This document shows positions 1-11,523 of a stretch of DNA of 64,000 bases, in pieces. Each line of letters opens with the position of its first letter. Position 1 is the stretch's first letter. The translations under genes and the position numbers were made by a program. This DNA comes from Chlamydomonas reinhardtii (Eukaryota; Chlorophyta; Chlorophyceae; Chlamydomonadales; Chlamydomonadaceae). Below the pieces are notes generated by a model, which searched no databases, was not told the DNA's origin, and worked only from the letters and a program-made list of their open reading frames with translations. The stretch spans positions 4,371,955 to 4,435,954 of the forward strand of contig NC_057015.1 of assembly GCF_000002595.2 (NCBI RefSeq). The letters are read 5' to 3'.

Positions 1-2247
1 CCGCCACCCGCTGGCTGCCCGTGAACAGCGTGGAGCGCGGCTCGGCCCGCTTGATGACCTCGCCCACGGTGGCGCCGGGGCCGTGCAGCAGGTCCAGGTC
101 GGAGGCGGGCATGCCGCAGTGCGCCAGCAGCCGCACCAGCTGCTCCGCCACAACCGATACCTGCCAGGTGGGTGGGGCGAGCGCATGTTTGCCTTGCCCT
201 CTAGGCAACTGTGCCTCCGACCTCCAAGCATATGATACATGCCGCTTCACGTTCCCCGGGCTGGTCCAACCCCCTGCCTGGTGTGCTGCCTTCCCACGCG
301 GTAATCCTGACTACCCGTTACCTTCTCCCCACGTGCGGCATATCCCTGCCCCTTCCCCTCGCCCCCACCTGCCCCCTGCTCCCCCTCCTCCCCTGCCTCC
401 CCTTGCCCCCTCCTCCCACCCCCCCATGGATGGCTACCCCCCCTTGGCCCTGCCCCCTCCTCCTGCCGCCGCCGCACCCGCTGGTCCACGTGCAGCAGCG
501 GCTTATTGCCCATGTACAGGGCGCCCATGAGCTGCAGCGCCGGGATCTCCAGCGGGAAGTTGAAGGGTGTGATGAGCGCCACGGGGCCGTACGGCCACCG
601 CGTGCCGCTGCTGGTCTGGCCGGCGTGGTCGCCGGGGTTGGTGAAGCCGCGAGCCAGGAAGCGGACCTACAAGGCCGAGCGCGAGTGAGCGAGTGGCGGA
701 GTGATGAAGGGGCGCAGTGCATGGAAATGAGAGCGGCTAGCCACGGCCAGCTCAGCGGTCCCGGCAGGCGACGGAGTTGCACAGTAGTGAAGGGACGCAG
801 CCGCGTCATAGCCGTCCTTCCCCGACCACCCACCAATTCCTTCCTCGGCTGCCCCCGACCGCTCTCACAAACACTGTCCAGGCTACCTCGGTACCACAAA
901 CACCGCCCAGGCTACCCCGTTGTCAAAGCATATGCCACGCTCTCCTCCTCGCTCTTGTGCACTGGGCTCGGTATACTTTGGGCTGGTATCTACAACCCCC
1001 CGCCCGCCCGCCTGCCGCTCACCTGGTCGCCGGTGAAGTTCTCAAAGAACTTGCGCGTGACGCGCACCTCGCCCAGGGCCTGGTCGTAGCTCTTGGGGGC
1101 CACGCGCTGGATGAGGCGCGCGAAGAAGTCCTCCACGGCCGGCTTGCGCATCTCCGCCGCCACCCGGAACGACACGTCGCCGTACAGCAGGTAGCTGCGT
1201 ACGGCGGGTGAGGCCGTGAGGGTGGATTTGGGGGGGTGAAACGAGTATTAACGGGCCGGGGCAGCTGGCTTGCAATCCAAGCGTGGCTGCAGCATGCGTG
1301 CAGCAAGTCTGGTGGTGGTTGTGAGGCATGAATGCTAGGTTGGAATGAGGTTTAGGAGCTTGTGGTAGCAGCGATGGGTGAAAGGGACGGGGAGAACAAG
1401 GGGGGGGACCCGGGCAAGACACGGGGCAGCAGGCGGTTGCCGCACGGGACAGGAGTTGCCAGGAGTCGGGACTTCAGGCGGGGGCTCACCGCTGCGGGTT
1501 CTTCAGCGGGTTGTGCAATCCGGACTTGGGCACCGCTCGCAGCGACTCCACAAAGGGGGTGATCTCATCCACCTACAGCAGCGGTGCGGTACAGTGCAGG
1601 GAGGCGGCCGCGCCTGAGGGTGTTGGCGTCCTGCTAGCAGGTCAAGCAGCCCAGCGCACGGCCCTACCACGTACGTATCGGCGCATGCACCCCATGTTTG
1701 CGTGGCCTGCTAGAGGCGCCAACCTGTCTCCCATGCAGGTCCCTTGCATGCCACTGCGCGGCTGCTTCCCAGACAGTCCCGCACCTGTGTGTGCGGCACC
1801 GAGATGAAGGGCTCCCCGTTCAGCGGGTCCGGCAGCTGCCGGGACTCCCGGCTGCCGGTCCAGCGCCCCGCCACTGCGACCAGCGTTCACGTGTGCAGCG
1901 GATTCGGGCGTAGGGGTAAGCGCGGTCGGCGGAGCGCCAAGCGCCGAGGTGAGGCCCACACGCGCGCTGTGGGTGCACTTTTCTGCCGCACGTGTCGGCG
2001 CGTCAAACCGACGCAGCGCCCGACCGCTTCAATTGCGCGCAGTTGACCTCTAGGGCTCCCCGTCGGGCTTCATAGCTCGTGTTTTGCGAAGCTTACCGAG
2101 GTTCTGGCAGCTTGCGGGGGCCGCGCCGCTCAGCTTTTTTGGGTCGACCGTTGCCCACTCCGTGAACTGACGGGCCAGGTGCAACAAGGACGGTAGGACG
2201 GGTGCAGCGCTTCCCAGCGCTGCCCCCCGCGGCGCGAGGCCGAGCAT
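1..2247 (-). CDS. ALDH12: Delta-1-pyrroline-5-carboxylate dehydrogenase (ALDH12), mitochondrial; 3' part outside window
   Basis: Oxidises glutamate semialdehyde/P5C to glutamate with NAD+, the second step of proline breakdown in mitochondria. Six exons are visible: 2247-2097, 1873-1785, 1572-1490, 1195-1023, 666-478 and 160-1, all phase-consistent, giving about 281 residues before the left edge. Family hallmarks are DPLNGEPF in exon 2, DFFARLIQRVAPKSY in exon 4 and WPYGPVALITPFNFPLEIP plus LMGALYMGNKPLL in exon 5; FTGS follows in exon 6. The last is the Rossmann-fold segment before the catalytic Cys and Glu, which lie off the window. The ATG at 2247 opens a short Ala/Leu-rich stretch that fits a mitochondrial presequence. 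Land-plant ALDH12 proteins match over the whole visible length. Transcription diverges from uL4m, 406 bp away. Confidence 0.93.
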
Positions 2248-2653
2248 TATTGCCTTACAATCGGAAGCGCAAGTCGGTGTTTCGTTGGCAAAAGCACGAT
2301 AGTGCTGGGTTCATGCGTAACAATATTGTGCTGTGTATACTTGTATTGCGCTAGATCACCGTCAAGGGGTAAGGCAAGGCCAGCGCCAAAATGCACTCAA
2401 TTGCAATGAAACCCGCCCCTTCATACGCCATTAGGCCTGTCTAATCATGTGCGCTTGCCCATCGCCCATTTATTCGTTCCAACATCTATCATATAAGTGG
2501 AAGAGACGCACAAAGTTCCGAGGGACGTATTTTGTAGCCGACCAGCCAGAACCTTGCCCAACACGATCGAAACATAGTACGCGATAATCAAACAATAAGA
2601 AGCTAGGGCATAGGGGCTCTGGGCCCCTGACTGGTGTGTTTCTGCTGGGCTCA
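2248..2653. promoter_or_regulatory. Divergent intergenic spacer between ALDH12 and uL4m
   Basis: This 406-bp stretch lies between the two start codons and must hold both 5' UTRs and promoters. It is more AT-rich than its neighbours. Both flanking products act in mitochondria, so shared control is possible but is only inferred. I see no clear TATA element. Confidence 0.5.
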
Positions 2654-4185
2654 ATGCTGGCTGGTGCGCTGCGTGGGTGCGCCAGCGAGTCCGCATTTGC
2701 ATGGCGACAAGTGGTTTCTGCAGCTGCGGCCGCAGGATCATGCAGCGGCTCGGCAGGTAGACTGATGGTGTCGTCGCCGTGTGGAGTGGCGCAGACTTCC
2801 TCACCGCTGCAGCGCTGGCTCTTTCAGGGCTTGCGTAGCAGCTCAACGGGAGCGGCGAGCATCAGCGGTGGTCTCAGCGAGGCCGGGAGTCTGCCGCCGC
2901 TGGTGTTGCGCCGGGTCGACGACGAAGCCCTCTCGCCACACCCTCCTACCACCGACGTGGGGCCGCTCACGGTCCGCTACCCCTTCCCCATCGAATACTA
3001 CAAGGACCGCGAGGCTGTCATATACTCGCTGGACGAGCGGCCTTTGGGGTTAGCGCCGCTGCCCGGCGCCGCCTTCAACGTGCCGGTTCGTATAGACATC
3101 CTGCACCGCGTGGTGCGCTACTGGCGCGCCAAGTGGCAGCAGGGCACGCACAAGGCCAAGAGCCGCGCCGAAGTGAGCGGCGGTGGCAAGAAGCCCTGGA
3201 ATCAGAAGAAGACGGGCCGCGCGCGGCAGGGCTCCATTCGCTCGCCGCTGTGGAAGGGCGGCGGCGTGTCGCACGCGCCACGCCCCCGCTCACACGCGCA
3301 CGCGCTGCCGCGCAGCACGCGGCTGCTGGGCATGCGCTGCGCGCTGTCGGCCAAGATCAACGAGGGCCGCTTCTTTGTGGTGGATGACCTCATCAACCTG
3401 CGCGCGGCGCCGCTACAGGACGCCGATGACGCGGCTGCGGCTGCAGGGGTTGCGCAGCCGGCGCCCCTAGCCTCTGGCTACCTCTCAGCGCTCAAGCCCG
3501 CGAGCGGGCCTGGCAGCGACAGCAGCAACAAGAACCCGGCGCGCTGGAGCCGGCACGGGCTGTCGCCGGCGGACCGGCCCATCCGGGAGTACGGCGAGCT
3601 GAAACGGCGGCTGGGTGCGCTGACGGAAGGCAGCTTCGGCAGCTCGTGGCTGCTGGTGGACAGCGGCGAGGCCGGCCGCGACGGCGGGCTGCGGCTGCGC
3701 AAGCTGCTCAAGTGCTCGGTGGTGATGGAGGTGGTCTCGCCGGAGGAGCTCACAGTGTACCACGTGCTCAAGTGGGTACGGGCTGGGGATTTGAGGGGCG
3801 GAGGGGGCGGGGCATGGGCGGGAGCGGCAGGCGGGCAGGTGCTTGGGCAGCGGGGTGGGCGGGTGTGCGGGCCGGAGCCAGGTGGACAAGGGGGGCCGTG
3901 GCGGGGATCAGGCCTGTGATAGATACACGGTCTGCGTCGCGGCGACCGGCGCCATAACAGCTGCAGCAGTTGCACGGCCTGACATCCCATGCACTGCTGC
4001 CGCTATCTCTTGCTAACAGGTACCACCGCCTGGTGGTGACGCGGGACGCGCTGCAGCGCATCAGCGAGGCGCTCACGCGGCCGCACCGCGTGACCAAGCC
4101 GGTGAAGCACGCCTGGTGGGCGCGGCGGCGGCAGGCGATTGATGCGGCGGTGCAGGAGCTAACGCAGGCGGAGGCGCAGGCGTGA
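2654..4185 (+). CDS. Mitochondrial large-subunit ribosomal protein uL4m
   Basis: uL4 binds 23S-type rRNA and lines the polypeptide exit tunnel. There are two exons, 2654-3771 and 4020-4185, joined as YHVLK|YHRLVVT, giving 427 residues. The signature block is YWRAKWQQGTHKAKSRAEV, then GGGKKPWNQKKTGRARQGSI and the tunnel-loop region with RSPLWKGGG. The C-terminal strand VVSPEELTVYHVLK and VTRDAL match the family. An in-frame GTG lies upstream at 2636, but the ATG at 2654 starts an Ala/Arg-rich leader suited to mitochondrial import. At 427 residues it is about twice bacterial L4. The extra length is the N-terminal leader and a Pro/Ala/Ser-rich insert around residues 250-310. The absence of a plastid-type leader and the fit to mitochondrial L4 favour uL4m over the plastid paralogue. 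Confidence 0.9.
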
Positions 4186-4551
4186 ACGGGCTGTGCGGAG
4201 TAGTGTCCGAGATTGATGTGTCCCGGAGCGGGCTTTACTGAGGGTTGAAGTGCTTTCAAGGTGGCGCTCCTTTTATGGCAGCGTGTCAACGAGTGGTGTG
4301 TGTGAATCGAGGCTGCACAAGGGGCAGAGCGTTTCTGAGTGATCTGTGATTCCAAGTTAGGATGAGCGGATCTGAGCCCGATGACTTGATACACAGACTG
4401 CGGTGGCGCCATCGGACGGAGTGTTGAGGCAAACGCCCGGTCGAGGAAAACTATTGTCGCAGTGTCGCTGCGGGTGTAGCCCGTGGCGAGGGGCGCCATG
4501 GCATTGCAGCGCAAAGAGCAGCGTACATTGAAATCTGCGGAATCATAGGCT

Positions 4552-4556
4552 TTACA
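4552..4556 (-). terminator. Candidate polyadenylation signal (TGTAA) of SGT1
   Basis: TGTAA on the minus strand, about 483 nt past the SGT1 stop. TGTAA is the usual signal in volvocine algae. The distance suits the long 3' UTRs seen there. Confidence 0.45.
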
Positions 4557-4870
4557 GACCAGCCCCCCAGGCTAGCGACCTGAAGCATGAGAAGCAACAT
4601 ACCGTACTTCGTGCGTCCACCCAGCGCCGTGCGCAAGCACAGTGCGCACGATGCTTTTCAAGGCACCTTCAAAGCATCATGTCTTGCCTTGGTCTTGCAA
4701 CACCAACAGCCATTCTGCTCAATAGCAGCGCTTGCAGCGCGTTTCTTGTCCCTGGGACCGTACTGCCCCTTAGTGCCAGTAGTACTCCAAATGGCATGGC
4801 AGCCAAGCCCTGCGTGTCCGCGCATGCAGCTCCGGTACTCACTCCGCGCAGCTGTGCATTCACCCACACC

Positions 4871-4912
4871 GCAACATCTTCCAGACCCCACGCAACATCT
4901 TCCAGACCCCAC
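4871..4912. repeat. 21-bp tandem duplication
   Basis: Two adjacent perfect copies of a 21-bp unit (4871-4891 and 4892-4912) within the SGT1 3' UTR region. Confidence 0.85.
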
Positions 4913-5038
4913 GCCTTATCCAGTCATCTTAAATCCTTCATCTGCCTCGCTCGCTATGCGCTCAGCTAAGTGAGTCCTCATCAACGGAAGCTACTTCCTT
5001 GCTCATCCTCCGCCTGCTGCACACTCCTACGATCCTCT

Positions 5039-8000
5039 CTACTCCGTGCGCATGCCCGACCGCTGGCGCCGGCGCAGCTTGGCGATGCGCGGCACCAGCG
5101 CCAAGAACGCCACCACCACCACCAGCCACAGCACTAGCGCCTGCCAGGTATTGAGGCGGCCCAACAGCGAGTGCAGCGAGGGGCCCACCACCGGCGCGTC
5201 AATGACGGGCGCCTTGCCCTTCTTCCCATCGCCCTGCGTCAGCGACAGGTCCTCCAGGTCGCGCTGCACGACGCGGATGTTCTTCTTGCCCTCGTTGCCC
5301 TCGGCGCTGGCGTCCGGCGCCTTGGTCTTGGCCACCTCGTCGTTTGCGGACTCGGTGGTGGCGCCCTCGCCGTCCAGGGTGAGGTGCGACTCAGCATGCT
5401 TGGCCTTGGGCGCCTCCTCCTCCTCGTCGGTGGCCTTGGTCCTCTTGGGCACCTCGTACTCCTTGCCCTCCTTGGCGGCCTTGACACAGTCCTTGACCTC
5501 GTCAATGCCAAGCGACAACTTGTAGCAGCGCACCATGAGCGCCTTCTGCGTGACCTTCTTGGGGTCCGCTAATGCCTTGCGCGTGACGACCTTGGGCGGC
5601 GGCTTGTCGGGCGAGGGGCTCTCAGGCGGCGGCGACATGGGCGGCGGCGAGTCAACGGGAGGCGGCGAGGCGGGAGGCGGGCTGGGCGGCGGCGAGCTCT
5701 GCATCGCTGGCGATGAGGCGCGAACCTCCTGCAGGGAAGGGAGCGACACGCGGGCACGATATGTATGGCGTGTAAGTAACAGTTCGAGCACGTGTGTTAC
5801 CACCGCCACCACACCCCGTGCCCGTACAGAAGTGGGCACTGCCGCACCGCTTTACCTGCTTGGGCGGCACCTCGTTCCGGGGGATGATTGCCACGGGCTG
5901 CTCCTGCTTGGGGATGACCAGCGGCGACTCGGTCTTGGGCGCGCTGCCGGCGCCGGCCTTGTTGTCGGGGTCCTCGGACAGCGGCTGTAGCTCCTTGGAC
6001 ATCTTGGCCAGCTTTTCCTCCAGCTCCTGAATAGCAAGATGCAGTGAAGCACGAGCATGTCAGCATGGCAATGGGGGCAGCCTAACCAGCTCAGCGCACA
6101 GACGAGCAGACACGCAAGCGACACACATAAAGGGTGGGGCGTGCTGAACTTGCGAAGCCTTGGTACGGTAAATGGCTAAAACCCGTACAACTTGCCTTGG
6201 TGGTGGTCTCGGGGAAGAACTTTTCAATCTTGTTGCACTTGTCGCAGGTCTTGCGGCAGTTCTCGGTCATGTAGTTCTCGTTCTTGGTGCACTCGCCCGA
6301 CTCCTTCCACTCCTCGCACTTGGGCTGCGGGTGCCAAGTAGCGCCACGTACATGACACATACATGTCAGTCGGTCAGGGCGGGTGTTGGCGCTCAGCAAC
6401 AGTAGGCCAGCAAATAACATGCAAACGCCGTAATACGGTTGGCAAGCACAGGAATCAGCAACTGCAGACATAAGCAAAGGACCGCGGTTTTGCCGGCAAA
6501 CACAACATCACGCCTGGGCACCAGCAGGGTCATACCGTACCGCCCAGCCCTCGCTTACGTGGAAGTCCTGGCAGTCGTAGGACGCCTCTGCCTCCTGGAT
6601 GAACTCGCGCGCCTCGTTGTACAGGCTGAACACCTGTGCACGTAGCGGGGGTGCACGCTCCATTTGCACTGCAGGTCCGACATTGCGCACCCGGTTTAAA
6701 AGTGTCGCAGAGTGCTGCCGGCGCATCGCCTTGGCAACACCAATTCTTAACACGGCAAACGGCTGCGCCCGCTCCGCCCCAACCCCGCGAGCTGAGCACA
6801 CCTCCTTGCAAACCGACACCAGCTGCTCCGAGGGCGGGCAGTGCGAGATGTGGTAATCGCAGAAGGCCGCGTTCAGGGTGGCCAGCGTCTCAATGGCAAG
6901 CAGTTCCTTGTAGTAGCCAATGAAGTCGTCCTGAGGAGCACACGCGTGTCAACGGGATAGCAGACAAACAGGCTGAGCAGGTCGTCCAGGGCTACGAGCA
7001 TGCTTTCTAGCTACTCTGAAAGCAGAGGACAGCCCACCACGTGAACCCCAGCAAAGTTTCATGAAGCGTGATGAACACCCAAGCATGTAAACAATGTGGC
7101 CATCAGGCCAACACTCGTTGCGGCAACCATCCCGATTGTGCGGCCTGAAGTAGAGCGAGCCCCAACACGACATGAAGGAATTGGAAGGCATGTTGACAGT
7201 CCGGCGCGGCCCATGCCTGCACCAATCGTCTGGGCGCCGCCGGCAGCGGCCCGGTTCCTGATGCCGCCTCGCAACGTGGCATGTCCCTCCCCGCACACAC
7301 TCCACACGCAAAACACCCTGCACGCTAGTTACATACAAACGCGCGGCGGCGTCGCCGGGCCGACGCTCTCACCATGCTGGCCATATCACCATTCTTTGGA
7401 AACACCTGGAAAGTGATGCCAACGATCAGGTACGCGCACGGCAGCCCGGCATTAGGCATGCATGTGCCTCTGCCGGCTATTAGGACCTACCTTCCTCAGG
7501 CTGCTGGGCCGCGGGGGCTCAGGGAAAATACCGTGCGTGCGGCGCTTAGGGTCCTTCAGGTCCCACGGTGGGCAGACCGTGACATCAAAGTCATAGTGCC
7601 AGTGCTTGTCGAAGGAATAGTTCTTTCCGATCTCGAACAGCAGGCCATAGTGCATCAGCTTGGGAATACCCTCTGCGGTGAAGCACAAGCAGGATGACGG
7701 TGGAGGGGCGGTTAGCTGCTGTGTCAGAGATTATGTGCAGCGTGGCGGTACCACATAACACAAGGCTGGCACGCTAGTCAAACACACAATGGAAAGGCTA
7801 GTCTTTGCATTGCTACGTTGCTTTCCTTCATCTTTGAGTATTGCTGCTTTCTTTTGCGCGTTTCCGTACTCGCCCTGCTCAACCTACCGCGTGGCTCGTA
7901 GCCGGGGTAGATCATGGAGAAAGTATCCCACTTGTGCCATACATTATGGTTAGCTGCCCCAAAAGCATAACCATACATCTCAGAAATCCAAGGACGGTCA

Positions 8001-9080
8001 CCAGGATGGATAGCATAGACATCACCCGACAACCGATAAGCCTGGGGAAGGAAAAGAATGGAAGGTTAGCCGGGGCCCTGCCGCGTGCAACCAACCCCAA
8101 CCCGGACCCCACCCAGCTGCATACGTCCAGCCTTTCATCTTGAACAAATGCCCAACCCCAATGGACCCAGTTTCCCCGACCCAAGCGCAGTCGCAGACGA
8201 AGCACCTGATCATCAACGCGCACGTCCTCTGAAAACTTCAGCCAATCGTGCGACATGGCCTTCAGGTCGTCTTTATGAATGAAGAAAAACCCTCCGACCT
8301 GGTCGGCGCGGCGGCCGAAGGGGCCGGCCAGCGTGTCGTTGCGAGGAGGGACTGCGCGGGGAGGCGTTGGTTACGCTCTGTCCGTTGTCGGCCGGGGCTG
8401 CTGCCGTAGCACTAACCGTGGGGAATGTGGCGCACAGCCAGCTCGTTGGCCACACCAATCATATACGTGTAGCGAGCGCCAACCGCCAGGCCCTTCCTGG
8501 GACCCATGTTTTCCACAAAGAAGGGCCGCCGCAAGACCATGTCCGAGTCCAGAACCAGCACATAGTCGTGCTTCGGCACGTTGTGGTCCAGCCAGTCAAT
8601 AACGGCCTCTGGCTTGTTATACGCCGCGTACCTGACGAGAAAAAGAAAGTTTGGTGATCCCTAGTTCGAGAGCAAACGCTGTGCGACGCAGTGGTGCCGT
8701 GGTGGGCCTGCCCCGCCGGGCAGCCCCTCGCACCACCGGCACACACGCGCAACGTACCGGTCGCCGGTGCGCTTGCTGTGCGTGGCGTCTGGCGCCACCC
8801 ACGTATCCACCATTCCAAGTAGCCCCTTGTTATAATTCTTGGCCTGCTCCTCCGAGCAGCACATAACGCGGATCACACTGCCCGGCTGGCCGGACATTTT
8901 AAAGCTGAACGCTGCACCCACGCTCTGCCAGTCCGAATACATCTGACAATCTGTTAGGAAAGCGACGTGCACTCCCGTCCGGTTCGCGAAGCCCGGCTCC
9001 TCCGCTGAAGCGCCATGCTGCAGCGCGAGCAGCAGCAGGAGCGCCCCAAGAACCAGAGGCCCGTGAAATACGGCTACCAT
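5039..9080 (-). CDS. SGT1: Peptidyl-serine alpha-galactosyltransferase SGT1 (type I membrane protein)
   Basis: Adds a single galactose to Ser in Ser-Hyp motifs of extensin-like glycoproteins in the secretory pathway. Eleven phase-consistent exons: 9080-8758, 8631-8417, 8351-8206, 8041-7888, 7672-7491, 7405-7373, 6930-6802, 6633-6559, 6324-6196, 6026-5856 and 5728-5039, giving 748 residues. Order: a signal peptide ending near ASA; a glycosyltransferase domain with TDCQMYSDWQSVG, a DxD in VLDSDMVLRRPF, and WISEMYGYAFGAA; and a helical region. Then comes a six-Cys ShKT module (about residues 413-452), a coiled-coil-like linker and an SPPP-rich tract (about 525-565). A transmembrane helix (ALVLWLVVVVAFLALV) and basic tail KLRRRQ end the chain. 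The intron between exons 9 and 10 uses a GC donor at 6195-6194. A broken tandem copy lies just upstream on the same strand. Confidence 0.92.
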
Positions 9081-9459
9081 CCTGATGCCAGTGCACCTAG
9101 AGCGTCCCTAAAAGACCAGCGCCATCAAGCGAAACTCCGAGGAAGCAATTCGATCGTTTGTGGTTAACGGCTATTGCGTTTTGGGTACTGGTGTTCTTTG
9201 CTTTATGATAGGTTGTACTTAGTGCTCGCCGTCACCGGGGTTTCTCCAGTTCGACAGCTGGCCAGGCTGGATGGGGTGTTGCGGCGGTTCTGCCTCCTTT
9301 TTCGGGTTGGTTCACCCGCGCTCCCGCCACCGATGCCCCAAGCTTTCCAAGTCACCGTCACTGCTAGCAATTTGTTATCCAACAATAGCCCACGTTCTCA
9401 GGAAGAAGGCGTTTAGCCGGCGTTCGGGACACAACTTTGATGCTGACGAACTTGCTCAC
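9081..9459. other. Spacer between SGT1 and its truncated upstream copy
   Basis: This holds the SGT1 promoter and 5' UTR and would have to hold any further exons of the upstream copy. I searched the minus strand for the expected next exon (GIPKLMHYGL-like) and found none. Confidence 0.6.
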
Positions 9460-11330
9460 CAGTTGGGCGGTAGGTGGGGTACATCATGGTCTTCTTGTCC
9501 CACTTGTGCCACACGTTGGCCTTTGCCGCGCCGAAAGCGTAGCCGTACATTTCGGAGATCCAGGGCTTGCCGCCCTTCTCAACGTACTGGTCACCCGTCA
9601 GCCGCCAGGACTGCGCGGAGCAGCGGCCACGTGGGACCAGTCAGTGTTTCCCCCGAAAACGCAGCCACTTACCTTGCAGCACCCTCCCCCACGCGCACGC
9701 AGTCCGTACCCGAGGTCCCACCGCTGCATCCTGTTGCCACATAGCTAACGGCTTACCTCGGGGTCCTCGCGCACGTCCTCTGTGTAACTGAGCCACAGCG
9801 GCGCCACGCGCTTCATGTCGTCGCGGTGCATGAAGAAGAACCCGCCAACCTGTGCCATCCATACACACAAGCAGGTCCTCAGCTAACGCTTACTGTATCT
9901 TGACGACTCCGCTAGCCGCGCAACAAAGACTGTGGTCCGCACAGCCTCCCAAGTATATAAACATTAGCAGGTAGAAAGGCGCCATTCTGTCCGCGCAGAT
10001 TTAGGCAGCGCTTTGCAACATCCGTTCGGTCAAAGCTCAGAAGCGTGCTGCGCACCTGGTCTCCGCGGCGGCCGTAGGGTCCCGCCAGCGTGTCGTGACG
10101 AGGCTCAATTTCCGGGATGTGGCGCGTGGCCAGTTCATTGTTGACACCCACCACTGCAGGGCAGGGCAGGGCGGCGTTGCCGTCAGCACCATTTCCCTGT
10201 TTGTAGTTTGTCCCCAGTCCAACGTGTGCCTGGACATCTGCCCCCAGCTGTTTGTTGTGCAACAACAGCAACCGCATAGAGCGGCACTCACTGTAGGTGT
10301 AATCAGCTGACACACACCAGCCGCGGGTGGCATTGAAGAACTGCGGGTAGAACGGCCGACGCAGGTACATGTCCGAGTCCAGCACCTGCGGCCATGCACA
10401 AGGAAGGGCGTGACTGGACTGGGGAGACGCGAGGCGGACAAGCGGGCCCGGGCCTGGGCAGCACCACGTCCACGCAAGTCGCATTGACCAGCCGTGCCAT
10501 GCAGACGCAGCCACGCACTGGGTTCTAACCCTAGAGTTCTGCCTCCTCCCGCCCCACCCACCAGCAGCCAGTCCTCCGGCGGGTCCACGTGCTTCAACCA
10601 GTCGTACACAGCCCCAGGCTTGTTGTAAGCAGCATACTGCAGCGCGCATCACGACCCATACAAGACATGTACTTCAACTAAGAGGATGGAATGATCGGGG
10701 TGAAGGGCATAACCTGCAGGACACGCTTCGCAGTGAGGGGCAGCCCTCGTGACATGGGTTCAAGCTTCGGCTCCACACTCACGTGGTCACCCGTCTTTTC
10801 ATTCTTCGCAAACGAGGGTGCAACGTGTGTGTTCACAATCGACAGCAGCTGCTCGTTGTAGCGCTTCCGCTCCTCTTCTGTGCAGCACATGATGCCTGCA
10901 GGCGCGAACAGCAACGGTGGCGCGTGGAGCGGCTGGTGACGATGTGTGGTCACGCACGGGGCTGGGGTGCGGCCAGCGCCTTGCGGCACACCCGCCCACC
11001 TCCAGCAAGCTCCAACGGCTGCCCCTGCATCCCTAAACGAAATTCCCACTATCAGGGCCTCGACCCCACCCCCCCACCCCCCCTGCAACACCCCTTGCCA
11101 GACTCACGCGTAATTTGCGAGTCGCGCGGCTGTCGGGACCGTTTATAGCTGAAAACCATGCCGACAGTCTGCCAGTCGCTGTACATCGTGCAGTCGGTGA
11201 GGTATGCGATGTGCACACCGTGGCCACCACCAGCGGCGAGCGCTGGCAGGAGCTGTAACATCGCCATGACCACTACTGCCCCGGTTAACTTGCACAGCCA
11301 TGAAGGCCGCACAACATCTCTATGCAACAT
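9460..11330 (-). pseudogene. Truncated, frameshifted tandem copy of SGT1 (glycosyltransferase half only)
   Basis: Seven exon-like blocks match SGT1 exons 1-4 but are cut into more pieces: 11330-11108, 10895-10783, 10637-10562, 10385-10292, 10153-10056, 9849-9757 and 9610-9460. It has its own ATG and signal peptide, then TDCTMYSDWQTVG, the DxD in VLDSDMYLRRPF and WISEMYGYAFGAA. Two things argue against a working gene. In block 3 an extra A after the YAAYN codons shifts the frame away from the conserved KPGAVYDWLKH. After the last block an intact donor (GTGAGCAAG, 9459 downward) has no acceptor or exon before SGT1 begins. The ShKT module, SPPP tract and membrane anchor are absent. The alternative is an upstream alternative 5' half spliced into SGT1 exon 5, if the extra base is an error. 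Confidence 0.8.
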
Positions 11331-11493
11331 TCTTCTATATGCCGTCAGAGCTACTATCTAGATCACTGCTACGAAAAATTATATGTGCTACGGTCTCGAC
11401 CTATCGAGGCCTTTACTTGAATATGGGCATGTTTCTTTGCGTGTGAATGTATTTGGCAAACGCGCTTGGAGGATTGTGGAAACATGCCAAGCT

Positions 11494-11523
11494 ACACACG
11501 GAAGTGCCACACACGGAAGTGCC
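11494..11523. repeat. 15-bp tandem duplication
   Basis: Two perfect adjacent copies of ACACACGGAAGTGCC. Confidence 0.8.

Larger units (their letters stand above)
4186..5038. other. Convergent 3' region between uL4m and SGT1
   Basis: Both genes end here. A TTACA on the plus strand at 4552-4556 is a TGTAA polyadenylation signal for the minus-strand SGT1, giving a 3' UTR of roughly 490 nt. No TGTAA was found for uL4m. A perfect 21-bp tandem duplication lies at 4871-4912. No gene is seen. Confidence 0.6.

Noticed and set aside
2636-2653. GTG at 2636 as the start of uL4m
   Set aside because: Nuclear eukaryotic genes start at ATG; the next in-frame ATG at 2654 gives a suitable import leader.
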